64,000 nucleotides of DNA from Bradyrhizobium sp. 186 (GTDB lineage: Bacteria > Pseudomonadota > Alphaproteobacteria > Rhizobiales > Xanthobacteraceae). Made by a program: the position numbers and the translations under genes. The notes under the pieces were generated by a model, which had not been told where the DNA came from, did not search any database, and was given only the letters and a program-made list of their open reading frames with translations. Positions 23,403-33,010 of the stretch are shown one piece after another. The stretch is taken from contig NZ_CP082164.1 in NCBI RefSeq assembly GCF_023101685.1, forward strand, positions 7,440,001-7,504,000. The letters are read 5' to 3'. Each line of letters begins with the position of its first letter. The stretch's first letter is position 1.

Positions 23403-25166
23403 TTACGCGGCGAACTTCGCAAGCCGGCTCATCTCCTGCGTCACGAGCTCGCGGTAGGGACCGTGGCTCTGCATCAGGCGGTCGGGCGCGCCGTCCTCGA
23501 TGATCTTGCCGGCCTTCAGCACCACCACGCGGTCGAAATTGCGCAGCGTCGCGAGTCGATGCGCAATTGCAATCACGGTGCGGCCGCGCATCAGGCGCGA
23601 CAACGCTTCGCGGATCGCCTCCTCGGATTCGCTGTCGAGCGCCGCGGTCGCCTCGTCGAGCAGCAGGATCGGCGCGTCCTTCAGGAAGGCGCGCGCGATC
23701 GCGATGCGCTGGCGCTGGCCGCCGGACATTTTCACGCCGCGGTCGCCGACCATGGTGTCGAGGCCTTCCGGCAGGTTCTCGACGAAATCGCAACGCGCCG
23801 CGATCGCCGCGCGCAGAACTTCGTCGTCGGTCGCATTGGGACGGCCGTAACGGATGTTCTCGCGGATGGAGCGATGGAACAGCGAGATGTCCTGCGGCAC
23901 GACGGAGATCGACTCGCGCAGGCTTTGCTGTGTCACCATGGAAATATCCTGGCCGTCGACGGTCACGCTGCCCTCGTCGGCATCATAGAACCGCTGAAGC
24001 AGCGTGAACAGTGTCGACTTGCCGCCGCCGGACTGGCCGACCAGGCCGACCCGCTGACCGGGCTGGAGTCGCAGGCTGAAGCGCTCGAAGATCTTTGCGC
24101 CACCGGGATAGCCGAAGGTGACATTGTTGAACGCAATCGCGGCGCCGCTCTTGACCAGCGGCTCCGCCTCGGGGTGATCGCGCAATTCGTGCGGCACCAG
24201 CAGTGTGGCAATCGCCTCGGTCAGCCGCGCGACGTGCTGCGTGACGTCGACCAGTGCCACGGCGAGATCGCGCGTCGCATTGAGGATGGAGAGGCCGAGG
24301 GTGCAGACCAGCACCACGTCGCCAGTGGTCGCCTCGCCCTGCTGCCAGAGAGTGATCGCCCAGGCCATCAGCGCAATGGTGAGCACGACGGTCACGCCGG
24401 CGTGAGTGAGCCGCAGCTTTTCGAGATAGCGCAGGCTGCGGCCGCGCGCGGTGAGTTCCCGATTGACGGTGGCGTCGAACCGCTCGTGCTCGTGGCTGAT
24501 GCCGCAGAAGGCGCGGACCAGCGGCATGTTGCTGATGACGTCGATCATCTCGCCGTCGACGACGGCCGCCTTGTCAGCGAAGTCGTCGTGCAGCGGCTTG
24601 CCGGCAGCGGCGAGACGGAACATTGCCAGCACCATGCCGCCGGCGATTACCATCAAGCCGAGCGCCATATAGGGACTGACGGTTCCAATCAGCGCGATTG
24701 CGGCAACTGTGGCGATGCACGGCGGCAACACATTCCACACGAACATGTTTTCGACTGTAAACACCGCGTTCGACGTGGCGGTGATGCGGCTCGTCAACAT
24801 GCCCGGCATCCGGTCCGAGAAATAGCTGGGCGCGTGCCCGGTCAGATGACGAAAAATGTCACGGCGCAAATCGCCGGTGACGCGGACAAAGGTGAAACTC
24901 GCGGTCCAGCTCGCGATCCGCCACAAGAAATTGTCGGCGGTGATCAGCGACATGAGGAAAATGAATGCCAGCCATACGCTGCCACCATGCGAGGGTCCGG
25001 CTGACAAACTGTCGACCAGCGACTTGACGCCGTACTGCGTGCCTACGGAGCAGGCAACCGCTGCGACGACGGCAGTCAGGATCACCAGATGCGACACGAT
25101 ACGACGCCGCAGATAGCGCAAGACAAAGGCAAATGGCCTGCGCGCGTATCCAGAAACATGATCCAT
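23403..25166 (-). CDS. ABC exporter, fused membrane and ATPase domains
   Basis: A 587-residue half transporter. Six membrane helices (about 20-310) are followed by an ATPase domain: Walker A GQSGGGKST, Q-loop VPQDISLF, signature MSGGQRQRIAIAR, Walker B ILLLDEATAALD and H-loop IAHRLATL. It probably works as a homodimer, exporting a lipid, peptide or glucan. ATG 25166 is preferred to 25220 because the extra 18 residues are atypical and the shorter form leaves room for the promoter region. Next to a debranching enzyme and a glycosyltransferase, a glucan or glycolipid cargo is possible but unproven. Confidence 0.88.
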   Translation of the reverse strand: MDHVSGYARRPFAFVLRYLRRRIVSHLVILTAVVAAVACSVGTQYGVKSLVDSLSAGPSHGGSVWLAFIFLMSLITADNFLWRIASWTASFTFVRVTGDLRRDIFRHLTGHAPSYFSDRMPGMLTSRITATSNAVFTVENMFVWNVLPPCIATVAAIALIGTVSPYMALGLMVIAGGMVLAMFRLAAAGKPLHDDFADKAAVVDGEMIDVISNMPLVRAFCGISHEHERFDATVNRELTARGRSLRYLEKLRLTHAGVTVVLTIALMAWAITLWQQGEATTGDVVLVCTLGLSILNATRDLAVALVDVTQHVARLTEAIATLLVPHELRDHPEAEPLVKSGAAIAFNNVTFGYPGGAKIFERFSLRLQPGQRVGLVGQSGGGKSTLFTLLQRFYDADEGSVTVDGQDISMVTQQSLRESISVVPQDISLFHRSIRENIRYGRPNATDDEVLRAAIAARCDFVENLPEGLDTMVGDRGVKMSGGQRQRIAIARAFLKDAPILLLDEATAALDSESEEAIREALSRLMRGRTVIAIAHRLATLRNFDRVVVLKAGKIIEDGAPDRLMQSHGPYRELVTQEMSRLAKFAA

Positions 25167-25215
25167 TTGATTGCGACCCCGTCGTATTGATGCCAATTTT
25201 GTTACTGGTCGATTG

Positions 25216-25241
25216 AACATCGACCGCTTCGCCTCGGTTCC
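25216..25241 (-). promoter_or_regulatory. Possible EcfG-like promoter of the ABC/debranching operon
   Basis: On the - strand GGAAC (25241-25237), a 17-bp spacer and TGTT (25219-25216) lie 50 bp before the ABC start. One -10 base departs from the consensus. The consensus site facing the other way in the same intergenic space makes it more credible. Confidence 0.35.
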
Positions 25242-25343
25242 CGGGCGAAGCCATCACGACATGCGGATGCGGACGATCTGAGATGAGGTGATGGCAGCAT
25301 CGAGACCACGTGCGGACGTGTCGAATATGTAACGTTCGGGGAA

Positions 25344-25368
25344 GGAACTTCGCAACTGCGGGAACGTT
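25344..25368 (+). promoter_or_regulatory. EcfG (general stress) promoter
   Basis: GGAAC (25344-25348), a 16-bp spacer and CGTT (25365-25368) match the alphaproteobacterial EcfG consensus exactly. The glycosyltransferase ATG lies 72 bp downstream, a sensible leader. This predicts PhyR/EcfG control of the GT4 gene under osmotic, desiccation or heat stress. Confidence 0.7.
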
Positions 25369-25439
25369 CCCTTGGCTGGCATTTGCCGGTGCCGTAATGC
25401 TGGGGGTTTCAAGATCATGGCTGCAGAGGAGATGGTGAG

Positions 25440-26510
25440 ATGCGCATCGCGCAGGTAGCTCCGTTGACGGAGGCTGTTCCACCCAAGCTTTATGGCGGCA
25501 CCGAGCGGGTGGTGCATTGGTTGACGGAGGAGTTGGTTGCCTTGGGACACGACGTGACGCTGTTCGCCAGCGGCGATTCGCAGACGTCGGCGAAGCTGGA
25601 TGCACTCTGGCCCCGGGCGCTCCGGCTCGATGGTTCCGTGCGCGATCCCAATGCACTGCACATGGTGATGCTGGAGCGTGTGCGGCAGAAATGTGACGAC
25701 GAGGAGTTCGACTTCCTCCACTTCCATCTCGACTACTATCCGTGGTCGCTGTTCTACCGGCAGCCGACGCCGTTCGTGACCACGCTGCATGGCCGGCTCG
25801 ATCTTCCCGAGCACCAGCCGGTGTTCAATACGTTTTCGAAGGTCCCGGTCATCTCGATCTCGAACGCGCAGCGCCGGCCGGTGCCGCAGGCCAACTGGGT
25901 AAGGACCATTCACCACGGCCTGCCGGAAAACCTGTTGACGCCGAAGCCGGCGAAGCAGGAATATCTCGCCGTGCTTGGACGCATAGCGCCGGAAAAGGGC
26001 GTCGACCGCGCCATCAAGATCGCCACCCATTGCGGTATCCCGCTGAAGATCGCCGCCAAAGTCGATCGCGCCGATCAGGATTATTATGACGAGCTGATCC
26101 GCCCCATGATCGAGAATAATCCGCTGGTCGAATACATCGGCGAGATCAGCGATCACGAGAAGTCGGAATTTTTGAGCGGCGCGCTCGGGCTGCTGCTGCC
26201 GATCGACTGGCCGGAGCCATTCGGCCTGGTGATGATCGAAGCCATGGCCTGCGGAACGCCGGTCGTCGCGTTCAACCGCGGCTCGGTGCCGGAGATCATC
26301 GACGAGGGCCTGACCGGTTTCGTGGTCGAGGACGTCATCAGCGCGGCCGGTGTCGTCAAACGCCTCCCGCAGTTGAACCGCGCCGCGATCCGCAAACAGT
26401 TCGAAACGCGATTCACGGCGCGACGAATGGCGCTGGACTATCTCGCGGCCTACCGCAACCTGACCGAGGCAGAGGCGCCGCGGATCAAGCTGGTGAGCAG
26501 CGCGGAGTAG
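25440..26510 (+). CDS. GT4 family glycosyltransferase
   Basis: A 356-residue GT-B enzyme. The N-terminal domain opens MRIAQVAPLTEAVPPKLYGGTERVVHWL, the acceptor-side signature of this group. The C-terminal half (about 170-340) has LGRIAPEKGVDRAI and the nucleotide-sugar motif EPFGLVMIEAMACGTPVVAFNRGS with the E-x7-E pair. No signal or membrane segment is present. It transfers a sugar from a nucleotide sugar to an unknown acceptor. It faces away from the ABC/debranching operon and has a consensus EcfG promoter, so stress-linked carbohydrate metabolism is the likely context. Confidence 0.88.
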   Translation: MRIAQVAPLTEAVPPKLYGGTERVVHWLTEELVALGHDVTLFASGDSQTSAKLDALWPRALRLDGSVRDPNALHMVMLERVRQKCDDEEFDFLHFHLDYYPWSLFYRQPTPFVTTLHGRLDLPEHQPVFNTFSKVPVISISNAQRRPVPQANWVRTIHHGLPENLLTPKPAKQEYLAVLGRIAPEKGVDRAIKIATHCGIPLKIAAKVDRADQDYYDELIRPMIENNPLVEYIGEISDHEKSEFLSGALGLLLPIDWPEPFGLVMIEAMACGTPVVAFNRGSVPEIIDEGLTGFVVEDVISAAGVVKRLPQLNRAAIRKQFETRFTARRMALDYLAAYRNLTEAEAPRIKLVSSAE

Positions 26511-26528
26511 CCGACTAAAATCTCAGCT

Positions 26529-26669
26529 GTCGTCCCGGACAAGCGAGCGGAGCGAGCGCCGATCCGGGACCCATAACCACAGGGCGTTGTTTGGCGAAGA
26601 TTCGTGGTTGCCACTTTCGCGCTACAACTTCTCCCTGGGGTTATGGGTCCCCGCTTTCGCGGGGACGAC
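26529..26669. repeat. Intergenic inverted repeat, family B
   Basis: The left arm (26529-26578, from GTCGTCCCGG to GGACCCATAACC) is mirrored by the right arm (26639-26669, GGTTATGGGTCC to GGGGACGAC). The inner 60 bp are not self-complementary. It lies between two convergent genes and may serve as a shared transcript end. Confidence 0.7.
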
Positions 26670-26693
26670 ACTGAGTCTGTTGCGACTGTGACG

Positions 26694-28637
26694 CTACGTC
26701 ACCACCGCCCGCTTCGGCTCGACAATCTCGAACATGCGCGGGAATTCGTCCATCAGGCCCATCAGTTCGGCAAGCCGCATCGGGTTGCCGGCAAGCTTGA
26801 CCTTGCCGGCGGCCACGGCTTCCGGGAAGCTTGTCAGTTTCGCGATCACCTCATCAAGCGTTGAGCGGGCGAGCGTGAAGCTGGCATCCGCACTTTCCGC
26901 CCGCACGCCCTCGGTATAGGTGAGCGCGCAGTTTTCCAGGTTGAGCACAAAGGTCTCGCCGGTGTCCGAAAAACTCCAGTTCAGCACGATATGCCTGCCC
27001 TCGGCCTTGGGCCCGTTGAGGCGGATGCCGAGCACGTCCCACAGCTGCTCCGTACGCAGCGCCGCCAGCGTCTCGCGGGGCATCGGCGGACGGGGCGGCG
27101 CTTTCGGCATGCCCTGTCGCAACTCCTGCGCACCGAACAGATAGGCGTTGCGCCAGGTCGCGCTTTCGGCGGCGTAACCGAGCTGCTCCAGCGTGTCCGC
27201 AAACAGCGTGCGCGCCGCCGCGTTGTCCGGCTCGGCGAACACGAGATGGCCGAGCGCCTGCGCCACGAAGCGGAACTCGCTCTTGTCAAAATCCTTGCGC
27301 GCGCGTGCGAGGATTGCATCCGCACCGCCCATGTACTCGACATACTTCTTGCCGGACTCCGCAGGCGGCAGCGGATCGAGATTGACCGGATTGGCGTCGT
27401 ACCAGCCGAGATATTTCTGGTAGATCGCCTTCACATTGTGCCGGATGTGACCGTAATAGCCGCGGCCGTGCCAGGCTCCTTCGAGACTCTTCGGCAATTG
27501 AATGGTCTCGGCGATCTCGGCCGCGTTAAGACCGTGGTTCATCAGGCGGATGGTCTGGTCATGCGCGAATTTGTAGAGGTCGCGCTGCTGCCGGATCATC
27601 GTGCCGATGCGCTCGCGCCCCCACACCGGCCAGTGATGCTGTCCGCACATCACCTCTGCCTTGCCGTCCCACAGCTGCAGTGCCTCATTGAGGTACTTTG
27701 ACCAGGCCAGCGCATCGCGCACGTCGGCGCCGCGGAACGGCAGCAGATTGTGGAAATTGTGGGTGCAGTTCTCGGCGAGGTTCAACAGCTTGTAGCGCGG
27801 GATGAAGAAGTGCATCTCCGCCGGCGCTTCGCTGTTCGGCGCCATCTGGAATTCGAACGCGACGCCGTCGATCACGCGCTTGTCGCCGGTCGCCATGATC
27901 AAATCAGTCGGACGCAGCAGTGCGACCGAGCCTACCGCCATCGACTTGCCGAGGCCGCAATCGACCTGACCGCGCACTCCCTTGGCGAGGAACGGGCCGA
28001 ACTGATATTGCGCCCGACGCAGCATCGCGGGACCCGCGATGATGTTCTCGGAGACGGCATGCTCCATGAACAGGTTCGGCGCGATGATCGGCACGCGGCC
28101 GGCGGCGAGCGCATCCTCCTCCAGCACGCCGCGCGCGCCGCCCCAATGGTCGGTGTGCGTATGGGTAAAGATCACGGCCGCGACCGGCCGCGTGCCGCGA
28201 TGCCTGTAGTAGAGATCGAGTGCGGCGCGCGCGCCTTCGATCGAGGTCAGGGTGTCGACGACGATGACGCCGCTGTCGCCCTCGATCAGCGTCATGTTGG
28301 CGATGTCGAGCCCGCGCACCTGGTAGACGCCGGGCACGACCTCGAACAGGCCGTGATGCATGTTGAGGCGCGACTGGCGCCACAGGCTCGGATTGACCGT
28401 CGGCGGCGCCTCAACAGTGGACAGGAAGCCGTAGGGTTCGAGGCTCCAGACCGTCCGCCCTTGCGGACCTGTGATCTTCGCGTTCTCGATGGTGCCGAGG
28501 AAGCCGCGCGCGGCGTCGTCGAAGTCGCGCGTGTCGGAAAACGGCAGCGCGTTCAGCATTGCGTCATGCTGCGCGATGACGGACGGCGACGCTTCCTTCG
28601 GCGTCTCCGCCGTCCCGCGGCTGCTGGTCTCGGTCAT
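26694..28637 (-). CDS. Alkyl sulfatase (SdsA/BDS1 type), metallo-beta-lactamase fold
   Basis: A 647-residue enzyme. The binuclear zinc motif THTHTDHWGG lies at 158-167. The conserved ENCTHNFHNLLPFRGADVRDALAWSKYLNE block and MCGQHHWPVWG supply further ligands. A helical dimerisation domain follows, and a C-terminal SCP2-like domain (about 525-640) ends the protein. It hydrolyses primary or secondary alkyl sulfates to alcohol and sulfate. Unlike secreted SdsA1 it shows no signal peptide, so it is probably cytosolic. The start is supported by GGGAGG upstream. A TRAP transporter lies downstream on the same strand and may import an organic anion. Confidence 0.9.
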   Translation of the reverse strand: MTETSSRGTAETPKEASPSVIAQHDAMLNALPFSDTRDFDDAARGFLGTIENAKITGPQGRTVWSLEPYGFLSTVEAPPTVNPSLWRQSRLNMHHGLFEVVPGVYQVRGLDIANMTLIEGDSGVIVVDTLTSIEGARAALDLYYRHRGTRPVAAVIFTHTHTDHWGGARGVLEEDALAAGRVPIIAPNLFMEHAVSENIIAGPAMLRRAQYQFGPFLAKGVRGQVDCGLGKSMAVGSVALLRPTDLIMATGDKRVIDGVAFEFQMAPNSEAPAEMHFFIPRYKLLNLAENCTHNFHNLLPFRGADVRDALAWSKYLNEALQLWDGKAEVMCGQHHWPVWGRERIGTMIRQQRDLYKFAHDQTIRLMNHGLNAAEIAETIQLPKSLEGAWHGRGYYGHIRHNVKAIYQKYLGWYDANPVNLDPLPPAESGKKYVEYMGGADAILARARKDFDKSEFRFVAQALGHLVFAEPDNAAARTLFADTLEQLGYAAESATWRNAYLFGAQELRQGMPKAPPRPPMPRETLAALRTEQLWDVLGIRLNGPKAEGRHIVLNWSFSDTGETFVLNLENCALTYTEGVRAESADASFTLARSTLDEVIAKLTSFPEAVAAGKVKLAGNPMRLAELMGLMDEFPRMFEIVEPKRAVVT

Positions 28638-28768
28638 TGCTCGTCCTCCCGGCTGATTGGCTGACGATGATCTAACCGCATCCGGCTGCGGATTGCCATC
28701 CGCACAGCGCCATCGGAGCGCGAGGTCTCAGCGCGCGCTCTCCAGTTCGTCCATCGCCCCTCGCGCAG

Positions 28769-30802
28769 CTACATTCCCAGCAGATTGGGCAGCCACAGCG
28801 ACAGACCCGGCCAGTAGGTCACGACCACAAGGAACCCAAGCATCGTCAAAAGCCATGGCCACACCGCGACCGTGAGCTCGGTGATACCCATCTTGGCGAT
28901 GCCGGAGGCGACATAGAGGTTGAGCCCGACAGGCGGATGGCACAACCCGACCTCCATGTTGACCGTCATCAGGATGCCGAAATGGATCGGATCGATGCCG
29001 AGCTTGATCGCGACCGGAAACAGGATCGGCGCCATGATCAAGATGATCGAGGACGGCTCCATCACGTTGCCCGCCAGCAGCAGCAGGAGATTGACGACGA
29101 GGAGGAAGCCTATCCAGCCGAGGCCCTGATCGATCATCCACTGCGCAAGTGCATGCGGAATGTTCTCGTAGGTCATCAGGAACGAGAACAGGACGGCGTT
29201 GGTGATGATGTAGAGCAACATCGCCGAAAGATTCGCCGATGACAGCAGCACCCGCGGCACGTCCCTCAGCTTGAGGTCCTTGTAGATGAACACCGCGACG
29301 ACGAAGGCGTAGACCGCACTGACGGCGGCAGCTTCGGTCGGCGTGAACAGACCGCTGTAGATGCCGCCGATCACGATCACGATCAGCAGGATTCCCCAGA
29401 TCGACTTGCGGAACGCGTCGAAGCGCTGCATGAAGGTCGCCTTCGGCATCCGCGGATAATCGTTGCGCCAGGCGCGATAGAAGGTCGTCGCGCCGAGCAG
29501 CGTGGCCAGCACAAGCCCCGGCACGATCCCGGCGATGAACAGCTTGCCGACGGAGCTGTTGGTGGAGACGGCAAAAAGCACCATCGGAATCGAGGGTGGG
29601 ATGAGAATCCCGAGCGAGCCGGAGGTCGTAATCACGCCTGCGCCGAACCGCTTCGGGAATCCCTGGGCGATCATCGCGGGCAGGATCACCGAGCCAATCG
29701 CCACTACGGTCGCCGGCGACGAGCCGGAAATCGCGGCAAACAGCGCGCAGGCGACCACGCCCGAGAGCGCGAGACCGCCGTACCAATGGCCGACCAGCGC
29801 GGTTGCGAAGGCGATCATCCGGCGCGCCACACCGCCATGGGTCAGGAAGTTACCGGCGAGGATGAAGAACGGAATCGCCATGATCTCGAAGCTCTCGATG
29901 CCCGTGAACAGCTTCAGCGCCACCGATTCGGTTCGCACGTCGGTCAGCGTGAACATGAAGCTGAGCACGGTCAGACCAAGCGCGATCGAGATCGGCATGC
30001 CCGTGAGCATCAACGACAGCAGAAGGGCGAAAACCACGGCGACGCGCAGGCCATGCGGCAGCGTGATGACGTGAGCCGAATGGGCGAAGCACAGGGCGAC
30101 GATCAGGACCGGCAACAACATCAGAACCCAGCCGAGCGGACTGCGTTCGTCGCGGGCGACCTGACTGCGCGTGACCGGCGCCGGGTGAACCGGGTCTGCC
30201 TCGACGCCCTCGACTCCGGCCATGTCGTGATGCGGCAGCTCGCCGGTGTGATAGAACGACCAGGCGACTTGCAGGAAGCGGAAGCACATCAGCCCGGAGC
30301 CGAGCGGGATGGTGAGATACACCAACCACATCGGCGCTTCGAGATCGTTCGATTGCTGGCCGGTCTGCCACATCTGGCCGACGAACGCGGCTCCGAAATA
30401 GCACACGATGGCAGTGAAAAGGGCGCCGCACATCAGGCCGAACGTGATGACGCGGCGGCGCGATCCACCGGGCAGGACATTGACCAGCACGTCGACGCCG
30501 ACATGGATGCCGGTGCGCACGCCGTAGGCCGCGCCGAACTTCGCCATCCAGATGAACATGTAGATGCAGAGCTCTTGCGCCCAGGACAGGTCCAGCGCGG
30601 CAAGCCAGACGAATGCCGCTCGCGCGGGCACGGCGAGGAAGGTCAAACTGCGGGCTTCGGCCCATTTGGCAATATCGATCGACAGCCCCGCCCCGTAGCG
30701 ATGCAGCACGGCAACGAAGATGAGCGATGTCGCGGCCGCAATGAGCGTCGCGATCAGCCATTCCTCGAGATGATCGAGCACACGATTCAGCACACGCAGC
30801 AA
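28769..30802 (-). CDS. TRAP transporter, fused DctQ-DctM membrane subunits
   Basis: A 677-residue inner-membrane protein. Residues 1 to about 215 form the 4-helix DctQ part (WAQELCIYMFIWMAKFGAAYGVRTGIHVGVDV). After a charged linker (about 200-225), about 230-677 is the 12-helix DctM part with ALFAAISGSSPATVVAIGSV and GILIPPSIPMVLF. The TTG start at 30802 follows GGGGGGA. It imports an organic acid or similar solute in symport with Na+ or H+, fed by the binding protein encoded 94 bp upstream. The fused layout is known but less common than separate Q and M genes. Confidence 0.9.
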   Translation of the reverse strand: MLRVLNRVLDHLEEWLIATLIAAATSLIFVAVLHRYGAGLSIDIAKWAEARSLTFLAVPARAAFVWLAALDLSWAQELCIYMFIWMAKFGAAYGVRTGIHVGVDVLVNVLPGGSRRRVITFGLMCGALFTAIVCYFGAAFVGQMWQTGQQSNDLEAPMWLVYLTIPLGSGLMCFRFLQVAWSFYHTGELPHHDMAGVEGVEADPVHPAPVTRSQVARDERSPLGWVLMLLPVLIVALCFAHSAHVITLPHGLRVAVVFALLLSLMLTGMPISIALGLTVLSFMFTLTDVRTESVALKLFTGIESFEIMAIPFFILAGNFLTHGGVARRMIAFATALVGHWYGGLALSGVVACALFAAISGSSPATVVAIGSVILPAMIAQGFPKRFGAGVITTSGSLGILIPPSIPMVLFAVSTNSSVGKLFIAGIVPGLVLATLLGATTFYRAWRNDYPRMPKATFMQRFDAFRKSIWGILLIVIVIGGIYSGLFTPTEAAAVSAVYAFVVAVFIYKDLKLRDVPRVLLSSANLSAMLLYIITNAVLFSFLMTYENIPHALAQWMIDQGLGWIGFLLVVNLLLLLAGNVMEPSSIILIMAPILFPVAIKLGIDPIHFGILMTVNMEVGLCHPPVGLNLYVASGIAKMGITELTVAVWPWLLTMLGFLVVVTYWPGLSLWLPNLLGM

Positions 30803-30896
30803 CTTGGTCCCCCCAGGATCGGCTCGTCGTTCAAGAGCGAAACGGCCGGGAGCATGACCCCCGACCGTTCATGTTGTTGTTATAAGGGCGCGGCCG

Positions 30897-31898
30897 TCAG
30901 TTCATCTTGACGTCGAGTTCCTTGGCGAGGAGATCGAGCACCTCCTGCCCGACCCGGCCCTTTGCCCATTTATACGTCGGCTGCATCGCCTCCTGCCACG
31001 CCTTGCGATCGGCGTCGGTGAGATAATGCAGCGTGGTCTTGCCCAACTTCTTGATCTCGGCGAGCGCGTCCTCGTTCTCCTGGCGGGCGATCGAGTTGGT
31101 GTAGTCGGTCGCGTCGGTCATCGCCTTCTCGAGCTGGGTACGGATATCAGGCGGCAGGCCGGACCAGAATTTCGAGTTGACGATCACGGCATATTGCAGA
31201 TGCGCGTGATAGGACACGGTGATGTCCTTCTGCACCTCGAAGAATTTCTGCGTGAGGTAGTTCGACGCCGTGTTCTCGCAGCCGTCGACCACGCCGGTCT
31301 GGAGCGCCTGGTAGACTTCCGAGAATGCCATGATCTGCGGGATCGTGCCGACCAGACGGAAATACTGGTCGGCGACCTTCGATCCGGAGATGCGGAACTT
31401 CAGTCCCTGGAAATCAGTCGGCTTCACCAGCGGACGGTTGGCCGAGACCATGTGGAAGCCGTTGTCCCAGTAAGCGAGCCCTGTGATGCCCTTGGCTTCG
31501 AGCTTTTGGAACAGCCACTTGCCGATCGTGCCCTTCATCGCGTTGGCGTAGGTGTCGCCGTCCTTGAACAACCAGGGCAAATCGAGCGCCTCGAACTCCT
31601 TAATGCCGAGCGGAGCGAATTTCGCGGTCGAGGGCGCGAGGATGTGCACGGAGCCGAGCTGAAGGGCTTCGATCTCCTCCTTGTCCTTGTAGAGCGTGGA
31701 GTTCGGGTAGACCTCGATCTTGACCTTGCCGTCGGTGTATTTCTCGGCGAGCTCCTTGAACTTGAGCGCGCCCTTGCCCTTCGGAGTATCGTTGGCGACG
31801 ACGTGACTGAACTTGATGACGATCGGGCTCTGGGCCTCGGCGACAGCAGGGACCACAAGAATAGCGGCAGCGGCGACCGCAAGAAGCAGCTTGCGCAT
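30897..31898 (-). CDS. TRAP transporter solute-binding protein (DctP family)
   Basis: A 333-residue periplasmic protein. The signal peptide KLLLAVAAAAILVVPAVAEAQ is cleaved near residue 22. The mature start VIKFSHVVANDTPKGKGALKFKELAEKYTDGKVKIEVYPN is the DctP signature, and the conserved ligand Arg is in GLKFRISGSK. ATG 31898 was chosen because GGGAGG lies about 7 nt upstream; an in-frame start at 31916 is poorer. Dicarboxylates are common ligands of this family. It is the first gene of the TRAP operon. Confidence 0.9.
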   Translation of the reverse strand: MRKLLLAVAAAAILVVPAVAEAQSPIVIKFSHVVANDTPKGKGALKFKELAEKYTDGKVKIEVYPNSTLYKDKEEIEALQLGSVHILAPSTAKFAPLGIKEFEALDLPWLFKDGDTYANAMKGTIGKWLFQKLEAKGITGLAYWDNGFHMVSANRPLVKPTDFQGLKFRISGSKVADQYFRLVGTIPQIMAFSEVYQALQTGVVDGCENTASNYLTQKFFEVQKDITVSYHAHLQYAVIVNSKFWSGLPPDIRTQLEKAMTDATDYTNSIARQENEDALAEIKKLGKTTLHYLTDADRKAWQEAMQPTYKWAKGRVGQEVLDLLAKELDVKMN

Positions 31899-32027
31899 GA
31901 AGTAACCTCCCAACAACCTCTAAAACCGGGTTCTTTTTTGTTTTCCGGTTTCAGTAGTGGCAGCAATCCACCACCCGAACAACTAGACCTAAGCCCAATT
32001 TGCCGCAGCCAAGCTAACTTGACGGCC

Positions 32028-32041
32028 GTTGCATACGCAAC
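32028..32041. promoter_or_regulatory. Possible operator upstream of the TRAP operon
   Basis: The perfect short dyad GTTGC-ATAC-GCAAC lies about 130 bp upstream of the DctP start. It resembles operators of GntR/FCD regulators that often control TRAP systems, but no regulator gene is adjacent. Confidence 0.3.
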
Positions 32042-32097
32042 CCGGCACCCGCTCCAATCCAGGGGAGCGAGCGCTTATGTCGCATTGCGAAGCGCAA

Positions 32098-32868
32098 TCA
32101 GCCCTTGCGCTGGGCGACCATGAACAGGCGCCGGAACGGAAACAGCGTCTGTCCCATCGCATTCTTCGGATAGGCTTTCGCCACCCGCTCGCCATAGGCG
32201 GCCTCGAAGCCCGCTTTCTCGTCGCCCTGCAACACGTCGAGATAACGTGTCAGCCAGGTGCCCTTGGTCCACTCCTTCACGGGGTTCTCGCCTTCGAGCA
32301 CCTGGAGATATTCGGTCTCCCAGATGTCGATGTTCTCGGACAAGGGCGCAAGAAGATCGTGATAGAAGGCCGGCCCTTCGACCGGAGGCGGGGTGACGAG
32401 ATATTCGACCTTGGCGCGCCACGGCCCGTTGAGGGCGGTCTCCCCGATCAGCACATGCGAGGGCGCGGTAAAGTTGCGCGGCATCTGCACCGCGAGCATG
32501 CCGCCCGGCGTCACCTTCTCCATCACCGAGGGGAAGAGTGCCGCATGATTGGGCAGCCAGTGCAGTGCGGCATTGGAATAGATCAAGTCGTATTGCTTGG
32601 CAGGATGCCAGTGTCCGAGATCCTGATGTGACCACTCCACGTCCGGCGCGGCTTTCCGACCCGCGGCGACCATTTCGGCCGAGCCTTCGACGCCGGTCAC
32701 GGTCGCGCCCGGCCAGCGCTGCTTGATCAGCTTGGTGACGTTGCCGGCACCGGCACCGAGATCGGCGATCTCGCGCGGGGCCAAATCGGGAATCCGCATC
32801 AACAGGTCGACCGCGGGCCGCAGCCGGTGGCCGGAGAACTTCAGATATTGCTGCGGATCCCAGACCAT
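32098..32868 (-). CDS. tam: Trans-aconitate 2-methyltransferase
   Basis: A 256-residue SAM-dependent methyltransferase of the Tam family. The opening MVWDPQQYLKFSGHRLRPAVDLL is diagnostic. The SAM motif I IADLGAGAGNVTKLI, VTGVEGSAEM, and the YDLIYSNAALHWLPNH block follow. It methylates trans-aconitate, a spontaneous product of cis-aconitate that inhibits aconitase, so it works as a repair enzyme in the cytosol. The length equals that of E. coli Tam (252). It stands alone, divergent from the SDR gene. Confidence 0.92.
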   Translation of the reverse strand: MVWDPQQYLKFSGHRLRPAVDLLMRIPDLAPREIADLGAGAGNVTKLIKQRWPGATVTGVEGSAEMVAAGRKAAPDVEWSHQDLGHWHPAKQYDLIYSNAALHWLPNHAALFPSVMEKVTPGGMLAVQMPRNFTAPSHVLIGETALNGPWRAKVEYLVTPPPVEGPAFYHDLLAPLSENIDIWETEYLQVLEGENPVKEWTKGTWLTRYLDVLQGDEKAGFEAAYGERVAKAYPKNAMGQTLFPFRRLFMVAQRKG

Positions 32869-33010
32869 TGCTCACGCCTTTTCTTTTTCGTGTTTCCTTC
32901 ACTGTCCCTCTTGGTTACCACTGCTCGTCCCGCTCAGGCAATTCATGCCCTGCGGGACAGGGCTGGAAACGAATCGCAACAAGCAAGAAGCAACCAAGAG
33001 AGCGTTGACC

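Noticed and set aside
23341..23793. N-terminal extension of the debranching enzyme reading frame by 151 codons
   Set aside because: It overlaps the ABC transporter gene on the same strand, is Arg-rich and unlike the family; ATG 23340 with a ribosome site gives a normal start.
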